64,000 nt of DNA, taken from assembly GCF_030052815.1 (NCBI RefSeq), contig NC_079493.1, positions 60,512,691-60,576,690 of the forward strand, in the 5' to 3' direction. Below, in pieces: positions 37,277-48,499 of the stretch. The notes below the pieces were generated by a model. It did not search any database, was not told the DNA's origin, and was given only the letters and a program-made list of their open reading frames with translations. This stretch comes from Hevea brasiliensis. Its lineage: Eukaryota > Streptophyta > Magnoliopsida > Malpighiales > Euphorbiaceae. Position 1 is the stretch's first letter. Each line of letters opens with the position of its first letter. The position numbers and the translations under genes are program-made.

Positions 37277-39137
37277 TTCGGCTGGAGGATCACCCCCAGC
37301 CTGATCTACATTTTGCTCATCTCCTCTCTCACCCTCAGCCTCCTCCTCGCTATCCTCACCCTCGTCCTAGGGAGCCAGATCTACTATCCAAGAGAAGTCC
37401 TCTTCGGGGTACCGATTTTTGAGCTTGGCCAAGAGATCCCTGTGAGCATTCACATAAGTGCTGGCCTCCCTTGTCACCACCTCTTCCTCTTTCGCTTTGA
37501 GCTCCTCAGTGAGCTGAGCAACTTCACCAGCCCGGAGCGCCTGAATCTCTTCAATAACACGATCTCGCTCGGCTAGAACACGAGCTTGCTCGGCTAGCTT
37601 GTCCTCGTAGAACTTCATCTGCCCCTCAATTTCAGATATGTAGTTCTGAGCAGATGAGAGTTGGGATCGGAGGGAAGCCACTTCATGACCCATCTTATCG
37701 ACCTCCTTACCCAGGCAGTGAGCCTTCTCCCGGACGATATGCTGATTCACTAGGCACTCCACGTTCAGGGTCATGGAGCGGGTCAGGATGTCATCAAGGT
37801 TGTCTGGAGACAACCTGTCCCGATCATTTCGAAGGCAGATAGAAGCCCCCAAAACTTTAGCCAAACCCAAATTCTCCCAAACAGTTTGGTTATTCTCTAA
37901 GGAATGGATCAGCACTTAAACACCGCAGGAGAGGGTCCGTGTGGTAGGTTGAGAACGACCCCCTTCCGCACCTGAAGCAACTGGAGGAGCTGGAGGCGGC
38001 TCTTCTTGGCGAGGAGGAGATCGGATCACTTCCACCTCGGGGATCGGATGCCCTGAAGGTTGAGATGGGCCCCCTTGCATTTCCCCGGGCTCATGGCTGG
38101 GTGTCTGCAGGGCTTCAGCTCGCTTCATCTCCCGTACCTTCTGGGAGATTTCTCTCTTTCGCTTCCAGCTCTCCTTGGAGGCTTCGCCGCTTGCCATACC
38201 TGCACAAAGAAGAGGTCAGTGAGATCGCTAAGGTCCAAAGGTCTAAGATATATAAAATACCGATGCCGAGGTCAGAGAGCTGAAGCCCGCAATCTTTGCC
38301 AATGATCAATTCCATCGTCCAGTGATGCAGTTCGGCAGTCACTGCATCCAAACAAGAAAACCTCTCTCTGCCTGCCTGATCCTTTAGCTCCATCACCATC
38401 AGGCCTTCTTCTCTATTTAAGGTGATGCGCTTCGGAAGTACAGGGCCCTGGTGCAGCCAGCTGCGAGGGAAGCCCTCAAAGCCGTTCAGAATTTTACTCC
38501 TAAGGATAAAGAAGCGGTTCTTCCAATTCTTCAGGGAGGAAGGCAGGTCGGTAAAAAGCCCACAATGGGGTTTCGCCTGGAAGAACCAATACTCGTCGTC
38601 CTTTCAACAATTCAGCCTATGCAGTTCGGCGAACACCTTAGCTGTAGGTCGGAGTCCCTTAGCTCGGCATAGGCCTCGTAAGGCTACTAAGATCTGCCAC
38701 GAGTTCGGGTGAACTTGAGCGATGCACACTTGGTGATATTTTAAAACTTCCTTGAAGAAGGCATCCAAAGGGAACCATAGACCAGCTTTTAATTGCTCTT
38801 CGTATACTATAATCATGTCGTTCCCTTTGAAGAAGTGATCGGCTCGGATATCGCCGTGACACCGGATGAGTTCAAATGAATCAGGATGAATGTTGTATTC
38901 TTGGCTGAACGATTGTAGGTCGGTTTCTTGAAGAACTGATGGTAGCTCGTCCATGGGAAGATTTTCCCTCCCTGAAGAAGGTACATGCCTAGATAGTGCT
39001 GCTTGCCCTCGAGCTGGAACAGGGACCCTAGAAGGTTCAGGTCGCACGCTTGGTCCGACCACTTCCACTTCATCGGATGACCACGAGATCTGAACGGAAG
39101 GGGGGCTTGCCGCTCTCTGACCCTCGGCGCCGCTCAT
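37277..39137 (-). pseudogene. Antisense extra ORF of the Tat element (gypsy-type transposase family)
   Basis: Plant mobile-element protein of the family called putative gypsy-type transposon (Pfam Transposase_28, from memory). Function is unknown. I prefer the Met at 39137 (AAAATGAGC); another at 39152 is in frame. The family core is LWFPLDAFFKEVLKYH...QVHPNSWQILVALRGL. Then come an in-frame TGA near 38601, YWFFQAKPHCGLF...KNWKNRFF, a 61-bp intron (38200-38260), a basic SWKRKREISQKVREMKRAE stretch, a TAA at about 37918, and a coiled-coil region (EVASLRSQLSSAQNYISEIEG, ELKAKEEEVV). A TAG follows DLAP, then an acidic tail ends in TGA near 37277. Apart from three nonsense codons the gene structure is preserved. 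Confidence 0.72.
38200..38260 (-). other. Predicted 61-bp intron in the antisense ORF
   Basis: On the minus strand the donor is ATCG|GTATTTT. A CTGAC branch-like site and the tract CTCTTCTTTGTGCAG form a strong acceptor. Removing it joins SDLGI to GMASGEASK in frame. Confidence 0.65.
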
Positions 39138-39292
39138 TTTCAAAGGAAACATGGAATTTAAACTAGAAAAAGGATCAAAACCCTTACCGGAGTCTGATCG
39201 GTGTCGGAAGAACTTGAGAAAACGAGAGAGTTTTGAAGTTGTTCGCGAGAGATTGAAAATGACATAACGGAACAACTAGCTAACCCCACCCC

Positions 39293-39300
39293 TATTTATA
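39293..39300 (-). promoter_or_regulatory. TATA box of the antisense ORF
   Basis: TATAAATA on the minus strand, about 155 bp upstream of the chosen Met at 39137, the right place for a core promoter with a short leader. A second minus-strand TATATATA lies at 40241-40252 with no clear gene behind it. Confidence 0.5.
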
Positions 39301-39582
39301 CTCGTCCGAGCATTTAATGCTCACGATGTTCCATGCAGTGCATCGGGTAGCGGGACTCACCAGCTGTTCTGACACGTCTCACGAATATTCTAAAAATTCC
39401 TTAAGGAGAGACCGGCTAGTTAGGGATTGCCTAATTAAGGAGAATGTTTGGAAGTGCGGATCGGATAAGGGCTGTTCAGTTGGAAACCAGATCGAGTAAA
39501 TACTTCTGAGATCGGAGAATAATCAACAAAATAATAATAAAGTGATAACTGACAAAATAAAATTTTATTTCCAAAAGGTCAA

Positions 39583-39715
39583 ATTACATCATTTGGGCAA
39601 TATCAAGAGATCGGACTATATTAAAGGTCTGATTACATCATAAGGGCGATCTCTAGAGATCGGATTACATTGAAAGTAAGATTACATCATTTGGGCAATC
39701 TCTAGAGATCGACAG
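39583..39715 (+). repeat. 49-bp tandem repeat, three copies
   Basis: Units start ATTACATCAT at 39583, 39632 and 39681, each followed by GGGC(A/G)AT and a CTAGAGATCGG-like block. It lies between the antisense promoter and the LTR. Confidence 0.8.
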
Positions 39716-40905
39716 TACATCCCATCTAATAAAGACCTATGTCAAAGCCTAGTCTCGTGGCTGAGTCAAAAGATGTGTTTGACAAGGAGATCGGCTGGGG
39801 GGACTATGACTCTCATGAGAATGAGAGAGGTCGTCATCAAAGTTACCGCTCGAAGCCGAGCCGCTATCGGAACACCCAGTGTGGAGAGGAGCCAGATGAA
39901 CGCCAAAGAGCAGTCACCGGTGTTGAGGGGAATATTAGCAGTCTTCTCACCCGAAATCGGTTCGCCGATTATATAGGACGAACGATTTGAGATCGGTACG
40001 ATCGAGGTCCTTGATCCAGATCGGTTAATTAGTCCGGTTCTCTCACTATCATCAAATAGGGTTATCATGATTCTCCGATCACCGGGATCGTAAATTTTCA
40101 GATAAGGGACAAAGAGGATAATCGGGAAATGATCAAAAGTGGCCACAATGGCCGGAATTATTGCCGGAGCAGTTAGAACAAGAAAAGTGAGAAACAAAGA
40201 GGAAAAATCAAATGAGGAAGGATTTCCTGCTGAAGGTATATATATAGGGGATGGTCTGAGCATTTATTACTAAGCAGAAAATGAAGCACACGCCTCGGAA
40301 ATTAAGGGAATAAATGCTTTGACTGGACCGGACCTGATAAAGAAAAGACCAGAGTAGGAGAGGTCGGAAGAAGGGAGGCCGGCATGAAAGACCGAAAAAG
40401 GAGCGTGTCAGGAGAGATCGGAAGAGAGGAGCCCGGTATGAGAGATCGGAAAAGGATCACGTTGAAAAGACCGAAAAGGAGGGGAGGTCGGAAGACAAAG
40501 AGAATAAGACAGCTTCTGCTGATTGTCGTCATAATCAGACGAAATCTCCACCGCACGCCCCAGAATCGCCCGCATTATTGACATGTGCCAGAGTACATCA
40601 TGACAGCGCTGTACATCCTAATCTCCACCGTTGATCTTACTTGTAAGGACGAGCTCAGAGCCCTCGAATCGAAGAAGAAGACGACAAGATCAACGCCTTT
40701 CACTCCTAGCTCTCGGATCGCTCTTGACAAGAAAATTTTGGGCCGTCAGATTAGAAGAGAGAAAAGGACAATTACTCCAGAAGGGATCTCAGTCGTCCGT
40801 TTTGATTCTCTTTAATTCTCCAGCCTTAGATCATGTCCTTCAAAATCTTAACCCTCCATCTCCCTCAAAATAGATCATGACCCTCTATGGGGAGCACCCG
40901 GTTCC

Positions 40906-40913
40906 TATAAATA
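40906..40913 (+). promoter_or_regulatory. TATA box of the Tat LTR
   Basis: TATAAATA in the context GTTCCTATAAATACCTGC, plus strand, in the expected direction for transcription toward the PBS at 42747. Confidence 0.6.
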
Positions 40914-41898
40914 CCTGCATGAAAAACTGTTCAGGGGGACGAATAGTGAATATAGCGGAAGGACTCTGAAACTTAATTCAGCTCGTTACTCTGCTATTTT
41001 TGAGCTTTTATAAGAAAAACTTTTGAAACCAGTTTTCTGAAGTATTTTTTTGCAAAGGATTTCTGAATACTGAAACTCTCCATTTTCAGTTCGTTCATTA
41101 TCCTGTAACACTCTCACTTTCTGTCTTTGTTATCTTTATTCCCACTTCCGTTGTCCAAGCTCAACTTCATTCATACTCGGCTATAATTTTAATCAGTCTG
41201 CATTTCAACAAGGTATTCTTCATTTCAAGGTGAACCTTAGTCTTCAGGTTGCCAGCCCGCGGCCTCATTACATTCTGTAATCCCATAGTTAATTCAATAG
41301 ATCCGACTCCCTACAGGTGAGTGCTCATATTGCTTTTTTTTATTATTAAGCGCTCGCTCTTATTTTACGTATTTCCTTTGTTCTTTATATATATATAATT
41401 TTCTCCAAGTTTATATTGCGCTAAAGAACAGGAAGAAGGTTATTCTTGAGTTTACTTCCTTGTTGACCAGTCCATTCTTTTTGTTAATCTTTGTTACTCC
41501 TGAATGTAAGTCCTCTAATCCCGAGTAGCGTATAAGTGGTTGGATAAAATGTAGGTAACTGTATCTTAAGGGTCTCTTTAAAATAATGAAAGGTCTGAAT
41601 AATAAGTCGGGAAAATAGTAAGGTCGAATCACTAGAATAATGCAAAAGACAATTGAGTAAGACGTCACAAGGCAGAGTAAAACCGAACCTTAAGATAGAT
41701 AAATGGGATAGATCGGGTATCAAAAGGTACTGGTAAGGCAACCACTTAGGAAGGTCGAAAAATTCAGTTTGGTATCCCCTGACTAGTCACAAGGTACCAA
41801 TGAGTTAAAAAGAAGCCTTATTCTGAGCCCCAGCATCTTTGAATGCCAGAACCCTTAGTTCTAGGATTTCGTGACAGGTAGCTGTAATCAAATTTCGA

Positions 41899-42355
41899 GA
41901 GATCGGAAAAGTCCTTATCCGACTCCTAGTAAAATAAAAGAGATCGGAGGAGAGTTCTTATCCGGTTCTCACTTAAAAATTTTAACAAATATTTAAAAGG
42001 AGATTGGAGGAGAGTTCTTATCCGGTTCTCACTTAAAAATTTTAACAAATATTTAAAAAGAGATTGGATGAGAGTTCTTATCCGATTCTCAATCTAAAAT
42101 TTTAACAAATATTTAAAAGGAGATCGGAGGAGAGTTCTTATCCGGTTCTCACTTAAAAATTTTAACAAATATTTAAAAAGAGATCGAAGGAAAGTTCTTA
42201 TCCGATTCTCACTTAAAAATTTTAATAAATATTTTAAAAGAGATCAGAGGAGAGTCCTTATCTGATTCTCAACCCTAAAAATTTTAATAAATATTTTAAG
42301 GAGATCGGAGGAGAGTTCTTATCCGATTCCCAAATTAAATTTTAATAAATACATA
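41899..42355 (+). repeat. 60-bp tandem array, about eight units
   Basis: Six consecutive units of exactly 60 bp start at 41941, 42001, 42061, 42121, 42181 and 42241, with a further unit near 42302 and a shorter degenerate one near 41899. Each has AGATCGGAGGAGAGTTCTTA, a TCCGATTCTCA-like block and an AT-rich AAAATTTTAACAAATATTT tail. It lies between the LTR TATA box and the PBS, so it would be transcribed. Confidence 0.92.
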
Positions 42356-42746
42356 AGATGACCCCCCCTAAAATAAAACAAATACGCAATAGCAACTCAC
42401 TAAGGTTGTCTCATTTACTTATGTATCTGGGTAATCCGGATTAGTGAAAAATCAAATATTCCTTTTGTCAAAAGGATTAACATTTCCATTCAAACCCTCC
42501 TAACTATAAAGAACGTGAAGTTAAATCTACTCACCCTCGTTGAGGGATGAGGTGGGGTGCCTAACACCTTCCTCGCCCGTTTACGGACCCCGAACCTAGA
42601 ATCCCAGTTTTTGAAGTGGTTTTATTTTAATTTACTTTTCACAAATGGTTTTCTTTAATTTTCCTCAAAATTAAAGTGGCGACTCCTCACTTTTCCCACT
42701 TCGGTGAGTGTTCGTCCAGGCGACCGCAAAACACCTTGCGACAGCT

Positions 42747-42764
42747 TGGCGACTCCACTGGGGA
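42747..42764 (+). other. Primer-binding site, probably tRNA-Arg
   Basis: TGGCGACTCCACTGGGGA, three bases after the LTR end. This form is known from Tat/Ogre elements. The same TGGCGACTCC core also occurs 70 bp upstream at 42677, inside the LTR. Confidence 0.75.
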
Positions 42765-43066
42765 TCATTTGAACTTAACCCCGATCTAGAGGTCCAAAAG
42801 TAGATTTAATTTTGCGATCAAATCATAGTTGGGTGGGCTCACTCCGCAAAATTTTATACGTTAATTATTGTTATTCTTGCTAACTGTTTTGCTTGTCTTG
42901 CTTGTTTTACTTCCTACAGCACTCCTCATCTAAAAGAAAAAAAAGAAAAAATTTCCCCCTGTATTGGGAAGAGGTAAAGATGTCCCTCCACACACTGAAC
43001 ACTCACATGATGTCCTCACACACTTTAGCCCTATACACGGGCTTTCTTACCCTTTTAGGAAAATAG

Positions 43067-44636
43067 GCTCATTTTGTGTCTATTGTCACCTCCAATTGGT
43101 CTCATACCAATTGGAGCCACACACTTAAAGTTCTAAGCCCAAAACCTAACTGCCCTATTGCATTTCCTTTATTACTCATCAAAGATCACTTTTAGCATTT
43201 ACCAATTTACACATTCTTACCCAATCTGGTTTTTACCATAACCTAAACATATTTTACAACATATTTTTGATCATTTTGGTAGCTTATAATCACACTCAAC
43301 ATACACCATAAAGTGCATAATTTGTCAAACTCACTTACAATAATTTAATCACCTAATCATGCTCATTTACATGTCCAACCTCACACCACCATGCATATAC
43401 CCAAGCTGCCATAACAACTACTACAATTCAACATCAATATTTCATAAACCAAACATGAAATAACATCCTTATGGTTCACCAAACCAAGCTTCCGATTCAT
43501 GCATTTACATTTCATTAATTTCCAAGCTTCCAATTTCAAATACACATTCACATATACTAAGTATACATCACCCAAATAAATTTCTACACACTAAACATTT
43601 AATCAACCCTTTAATCTATCATTTACAAGCAGGAATAAGCTGTCCTCAAAGAGTTTCCATGGCTGCCAAAAGTACACATCCCCATTTAAACATCAAACCT
43701 CAAAAATCTCTCCATAAATCAAGTACCCATAACATCCTTACAAACATTAATAAAACAATAATAAAAAACACAAACTTACCTATTGATGAGGCTTGTTAAA
43801 TCTTCACCAAACTCCCTTGAATTTAGTATCTACTTCTTCCTTGTGAGGTGGGGATAAAAATTAGTGAAGTGACTTTGGTGTTTGGAGGTGGAAATGGAGG
43901 AGATTAGGAAGCTTCAAGCAATTCGGCAATGGTGGATTTGGAGCTCTTCATTTCGACATGGAAGAATGAATGAAGAAGATGAAATGCTTAGTGGGTTTAC
44001 ACCTACCCACATAGTGATTGTTTAATCCCATAGTGCTCCACTCACAATAGTTTAACGATTTAATATGTTTTAAAGTGTTAATTACTCCATTTATACCCCA
44101 TTTTTGCTATTTACATTAGGTACCACTAATTCAATTTTTCATTATATTTTCCAAGTGTAATATCATGCATTTTTAATGGACATTTAGGTCAAAAGACAAC
44201 TCAGGGTGTCAAATAACCACAATGCCCCTGTTCGGGTTGCATTCCCGATTTTTCGGTAACACCGGGTTTTGTTCATTTTTTGATTTCTCACTTTTCTTTA
44301 TACTAATTAATTAATTTTTCTTTGATATTTCTAATGGTATTTATGGTTCAATAGGGGTCTATTTAAGTCCTAAAAATATTTTCCAGGATTCCCCGGGGTC
44401 CAGGGCTAGTCAACGGTCCACGCAGCGACTTCCCGGTGCGATCATCCATCGCTAGGGTTCTTGGCTCACTTAACTTGGTTACATTTCTTTGCTATTATTT
44501 TTCCTTTCTTTTTCTTTTATTTCATTATTTTATGTCTCCTCACTCATATCAAAGTGTAGTTCTAGGCATCCTAGCTGTCCAGACAACACTGGTCACCGAA
44601 ACAGTAGAACGCACTACCGAACATAGGGGTGCTACA
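43067..44636 (-). mobile_element. Element A 5' LTR, truncated
   Basis: Holds the 5' 1.57 kb of the LTR (TGTAGCACCCC at 44636, minus strand) and matches about 31140-32721. The remaining 2.2 kb, the PBS and the gag start are gone; the Tat segment begins where it stops. No gene is seen. Confidence 0.9.
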
Positions 44637-44641
44637 GAAAG
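44637..44641. repeat. TSD GAAAG, right copy (element A)
   Basis: Matches 28941-28945. Confidence 0.95.
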
Positions 44642-45225
44642 TGGGATTCCATGCAGTCTAACTATCTCACTGATATACAATTCTGCTAGCTTCTCTAGTG
44701 AGTAGTCAGTCCTAACTGGCAGAAAATGTGCTGACTTCGTTAATCTATCCACTATCACCCATACTGCATCACGCCTCTTCTGGGTGGGAGGTAGACCACT
44801 AACAAAATTCATAGTGACCCAGTCCCATTTCCATTCAGGTATGCTTATAGGCTGTAGCAATCCTGATGGAACTTGATGTTCTGCTTTGACTTGCTGACAT
44901 GTCAAAGACTTAGTCACATAGTCAGCTATATCCCTCTTCATACCAGGCCACCAATAATGAGGCTTCAAATCATTATACATTTTCATGCTTCCCGGGTGCA
45001 TAGCATAAACACTAGTGTGTGCTTCTTTCAGAATACTAGTCTTTAGTTCCCCATCATTTGGTACACACACTCTTCCTTTGTAATACAGACACCCATCTGC
45101 TTTCACCTCATAATCAGTTTCCTTTCCCTCTGAAATTTTTCCCACAATGGCCATTAATTTTTCATCTGCCTTCTGCCCATCTTGTATCTGTTGTAGCAGG
45201 TTTGGCCTCACTTGTAATCAGCCAA
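44642..45225 (-). pseudogene. pol: Element B integrase, N-terminal part
   Basis: Zinc region with [12 protein letters not shown], where the first Cys of CLTC is Ser (KSLTCQQ). The core shows MNFVSGLP, so the first catalytic Asp is Asn, then [15 protein letters not shown] and RLHGIPLS, where element A cuts it. The open frame runs on into the A LTR by chance. The rest of the integrase lies at 27979-28940. Confidence 0.9.
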
Positions 45226-45963
45226 AATAGCTCTATCTTGAGCTAAGGACAGACGGGCATTTAGTGATCTTAAATCTGTGATGGACTTCCTGCTTAAAGC
45301 ATCAGCAACTACATTTGCCTTCCTAGGATGATAATCTATCATACAATCATAGTCCTTTAGGAACTCAATCCATCGCCTCTGTCTAAGATTGAGCTCCTTC
45401 TGGGTTGGCAAATATTTTAAACTCTTGTGGTCTATATAAATGTAGCATTTTTCACCATATAAATAAAGCCTCCATATCTTCGGTGCGAAGATAATTGCTG
45501 CTAACTCCAGGTCATGAGTAGGGTAGTTTTGTTCATGTGGCCTTAACTGCCTGGAAGCATAGGTGACCACTTTCCCCTCTTGCATCAATACACACCCTAG
45601 CCCATTATGTGAGGCATCACTGTAGACCACAAAGTCTTTTCCCGACACTGGCTGTGTTAACACTGGTGCTTCTGTCAACATAGCTTTTAGCCTCTCAAAA
45701 CTGGCTTGACACTTGTCGTTCTAGCCAAATTTCACATTCTTGTGCAACAACTTAGTCATTGGAGCAGCTATAAGAGAGAACCCCTTCACAAATCTTCTGT
45801 AATACCCAGCTAGCCTCAAGAAACTTCTGACCTCAGTTGTATTTCTGAGAGGCTTCCATTCCATCACTGCTTCTATCTTTATGGGATCCACTCTAATCCC
45901 CTCAGCTGATACTATGTGTCCAAGAAAGGAGATTTCACTCATCCAGAAGTCACATTTGGACAA
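45226..45963 (-). pseudogene. pol: Element B RNase H and connection domain
   Basis: From the right: [35 protein letters not shown], then [51 protein letters not shown] and [11 protein letters not shown]. In YIDH the usual Thr is Ile. A stop at about 45721 and a frame change near 45210 break it. Confidence 0.88.
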
Positions 45964-46600
45964 CTTAGCATACAGCTTCTTTTCTCGCAGGTTTGTAGAA
46001 CAATCCTTAAATGTTCATCATGTTCTTCCCTAGTCTTAGAATACACTAGAATATCATCAATAAAGACCACTACAAACCGATCTAAGTATGGATGGAAGAT
46101 ACAGTTCATAAGGTCTATAAATGCTGCTGGTGCATTTGTTAACCCAAACGGCATCATAAGAAATTCATAGTGCCCATACCGTGTTCTGAATGCAGTTTTT
46201 GACACATCTACATCCTTTACCCTCAACTGATGATACCCAGATCTGAGATCAATTTTTGAAAATACACTGGCTCCCTTCAACTGATCAAACATATCGTCAA
46301 TTCTGGGTAATGGATATTTATTCTTCACAGTTACTTTGTTCAACTGCCGGTAATCAATACACAATCTCAAGGTTCCATCCTTCTTCTTCACAAACAACAT
46401 CGGAGCTCCCCATGGTGACACACTAAGGCGTATGAACACCTTATCGAGTAACTCCTGCAATTGAATTTTCAACTCCTTTAATTCAGTGGGTGCCATTCTA
46501 TAAGGAGCAATAGAAATGGGTGCTGTACCCGGCATTACCTCAATAGCAAACTCAACTTCCCTTTCTGGTGGTAAACCAGGCAACTCTTCAGGAAATACAT
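45939..46600 (-). pseudogene. pol: Element B reverse transcriptase
   Basis: Open for its whole length: [35 protein letters not shown] (first catalytic Asp intact), [20 protein letters not shown] and [12 protein letters not shown] frameshift after LRIVLQT at about 45990 ends it. It is the same family as B2, whose RT was cut at the HQL of this motif. Confidence 0.9.
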
Positions 46601-47080
46601 TTGGGAAGTCTCTTACTGTGGGTATATCACCCAGGTTTGGCTTAGCCTGCCTAGCATCAACCACATATGCTAGGTAAGCTTCACAGCCTTTTCTCATCAA
46701 TCTTCTTGCAACTGTGGCTGAGATAACATTAAACAGGAAATCTGTCCTTTCACCCACAACAGTGATCTCATTACCCTCAGAAGTTTTCAGAGAAATCCTC
46801 TTCAATTTGCAATCAACTATTGCCTGATGACATGACAACCAGTCCATTCCCAAAATCACGTCAAACTCGTGGAAGGGCAATTCAATTAGGTCTGTTGAGA
46901 ATTCATACCCCTAAATCCTCAACGGGCAACCTTTATACACCTTATTCACTACCATACTGTGGCCTAGTAGATTTTTGACCAGAATGTCTTGATCATTCTC
47001 CTCTACTGGAACTCCCCTCTCTATGGGTAGTTTGATGCAAATGTAGGAATGAGTGGATCCTGGATCCACCAATGCATGCA
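46601..47080 (-). pseudogene. pol: Element B protease region
   Basis: Active-site motif DPGSTHSY near 47045-47066 is canonical, unlike A and E. One stop near 46911 precedes the conserved [16 protein letters not shown] block. The rest runs openly into RT. Confidence 0.87.
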
Positions 47081-48389
47081 TAGAAGTGTTATAGAGGGAA
47101 AACGTACCCCTGATGACATCCGGGGCATCTTGCTCCTCCTGAGCTCTGATGGCATAGGCCATGGCAGGTACCCTACTATCTGGCCTCTCAGCTGACTCAG
47201 ATGCAGGCCTCAGTGATGGACCAGCTGCCTTAAATTTACCGGGCTTCCTACCCCTTTGTGGTACAGGAGCAGGTCTGTCAGCTTGTGTTGGAGCAACTAT
47301 AGTTGTCCTCTTCGGACAATTCTTGATCTGATGTTCTGTTGATCCACACTGTAAGCATGCACCGGTCACTCACCAACAATCCCCCTTATGCCACCTCTGA
47401 TAGTACTGACAGCCAGAAGATGCTGGGGTTGGTCCCCTAACCACCGTCCCTGGAGAGCTGCCCACTGATGGTGTGGACTGGCCTCTCCTAGGTGTGAACT
47501 GTGGTCTGGGCCCTTGAGACTAACCCTGACCCTGTGGTGGTCCTGAACTCTGAGCAAGAGGACCCTTCCTCTTCTTACTGGGAGCAAAAAATGCACTGGA
47601 TTGACCCGGACCCCTCTTCTGCTGTCTTTCCCTTCTATTTTGTTCATTTATTCGGACCCTTTCCACTTTTGTTGCAGCATCAACTAGTTTAGCAAAATCT
47701 GTGATCTCCAATGCTGTGATCATGACTTTTATGTTGTCATTGAGCCCTTCTTCAAACCTTCTACACCTCTCTACCTCTGTAGGGACTATCTCCCTCCCAT
47801 ATCGGCTCAGTCTGACAAACTCACGCTCATACTCTACCACTGATAACTGCCTCTGTCTCAGATTGATAAATTCTCTTCTTCACTCTTCTAAATACACCTT
47901 GCTAATATATTTCTTCCTGAACTCTGTAAGGAAGAATTCCTAGGTAATCCGTTCTGGTTGCACCTCACTGATTACTGAGTCCCACCACTGATATGCATCA
48001 TCCTGAAGTAGGGAAACAGCACCCACCAGGTTCTGCTCGGGGGTGCAATTTAGCTGTTTCAGCACTCTGATGGTTCTATCCAACCAGTTTTCTGCTGTCA
48101 TGGGATCATCCTCCCCCTTCCCAAAAAAGTCTACGGCCCCATGTTTTCGCAATTTCTCCAGATGGGACTTTTGTGGTACTGGTGGAGGTTGTGGTTGTGG
48201 TTATGGTGGTGGAATTGCCCCCATCATTTGCAGGTAGAATTCAGTCATTTGCTAAAATAGCACAAACTGAGGTTAGGCAGGTGCCTCAATTACTGGTGGA
48301 GCAGATCCTGCCCTGCCCCTAGATTCAGCCCTAGTTGGAGCACGACTCTCCACCTCTTCATCAACTGCTCTGTGCAAAGCAGGATCCAT
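47081..48389 (-). pseudogene. gag: Element B gag
   Basis: Probable start Met at 48389 (MDPALHRAVDEEV). The gag domain has WLDRTIRVLKQLNCTPEQ, DDAYQWWDSV, FRKKYIS and VVEYEREFVRLSRYGREIV. After a Lys/Arg- and Gln-rich stretch, the zinc knuckle CLQCGSTEHQIKNC fits CX2CX4HX4C near 47315-47360. Several stops and frame changes (near 47940, 47885, 47520, 47370) inactivate it. Confidence 0.9.
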
Positions 48390-48499
48390 ATCCTATTCAA
48401 AATAAAAAAACAAACAGATCTGCATCAATGTCACCTCAACACTTACAAATGTAATGCAATGGTATGCACTCTATCTAGGCCCAGAAATGCCTAAACTGA
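48390..48499 (-). other. Element B leader
   Basis: About 110 bp between PBS and gag start; no coding signal. Confidence 0.7.

Larger units (their letters stand above)
40406..42743 (+). mobile_element. LTR of the Tat segment (right end clear, left end uncertain)
   Basis: The right end CCTTGCGACA at 42743 is followed by GCT and the PBS. The left end is a guess at TGTCAGG (40406), preceded by purine-rich sequence. The true start could be elsewhere among the degenerate purine-rich GATCGGAAG repeats at 40320-40500, or further left. It contains a TATA box at 40906 and a tandem array at 41899-42355. No gene is seen. Confidence 0.45.
36707..43066 (+). mobile_element. Tat-lineage Ty3/gypsy segment replacing the 5' part of A
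   Basis: About 6.36 kb unrelated to the flanking Tekay sequence and richer in GATCGG motifs. It holds an antisense gene (37277-39137), an LTR ending at 42743, and a PBS (42747-42764) followed by about 300 bp of leader. The Tat assignment rests on the TGGCGACTCC PBS and the antisense extra ORF, both described for Tat/Ogre/Retand elements. Neither junction shows TG/CA ends or a TSD: left it meets A gag in mid-codon, right it meets the middle of the A 5' LTR. The stretch 36707-37276 has no coding signal, only scattered CCGATCTCTC motifs. Confidence 0.75.

Noticed and set aside
37265..38712. Plus-strand open frames opposite the antisense gene
   Set aside because: They are shadows of the minus-strand coding region, which alone shows family motifs.
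39766..40263. 165-aa minus-strand open frame in the Tat segment, with a TATATATA near its start
   Set aside because: Its TATA-like motif falls inside the frame; the protein shows no motif I recognise and is probably LTR-proximal noncoding DNA.
40384..40873. Basic or Ser-rich open frames on the plus strand
   Set aside because: They are translations of purine-rich GATCGG repeats and contain no domain.
44549..45211. Chimeric open frame joining integrase to extra C-terminal residues
   Set aside because: The last 30 or so residues are translated from the element A LTR; the fusion is an accident of insertion.
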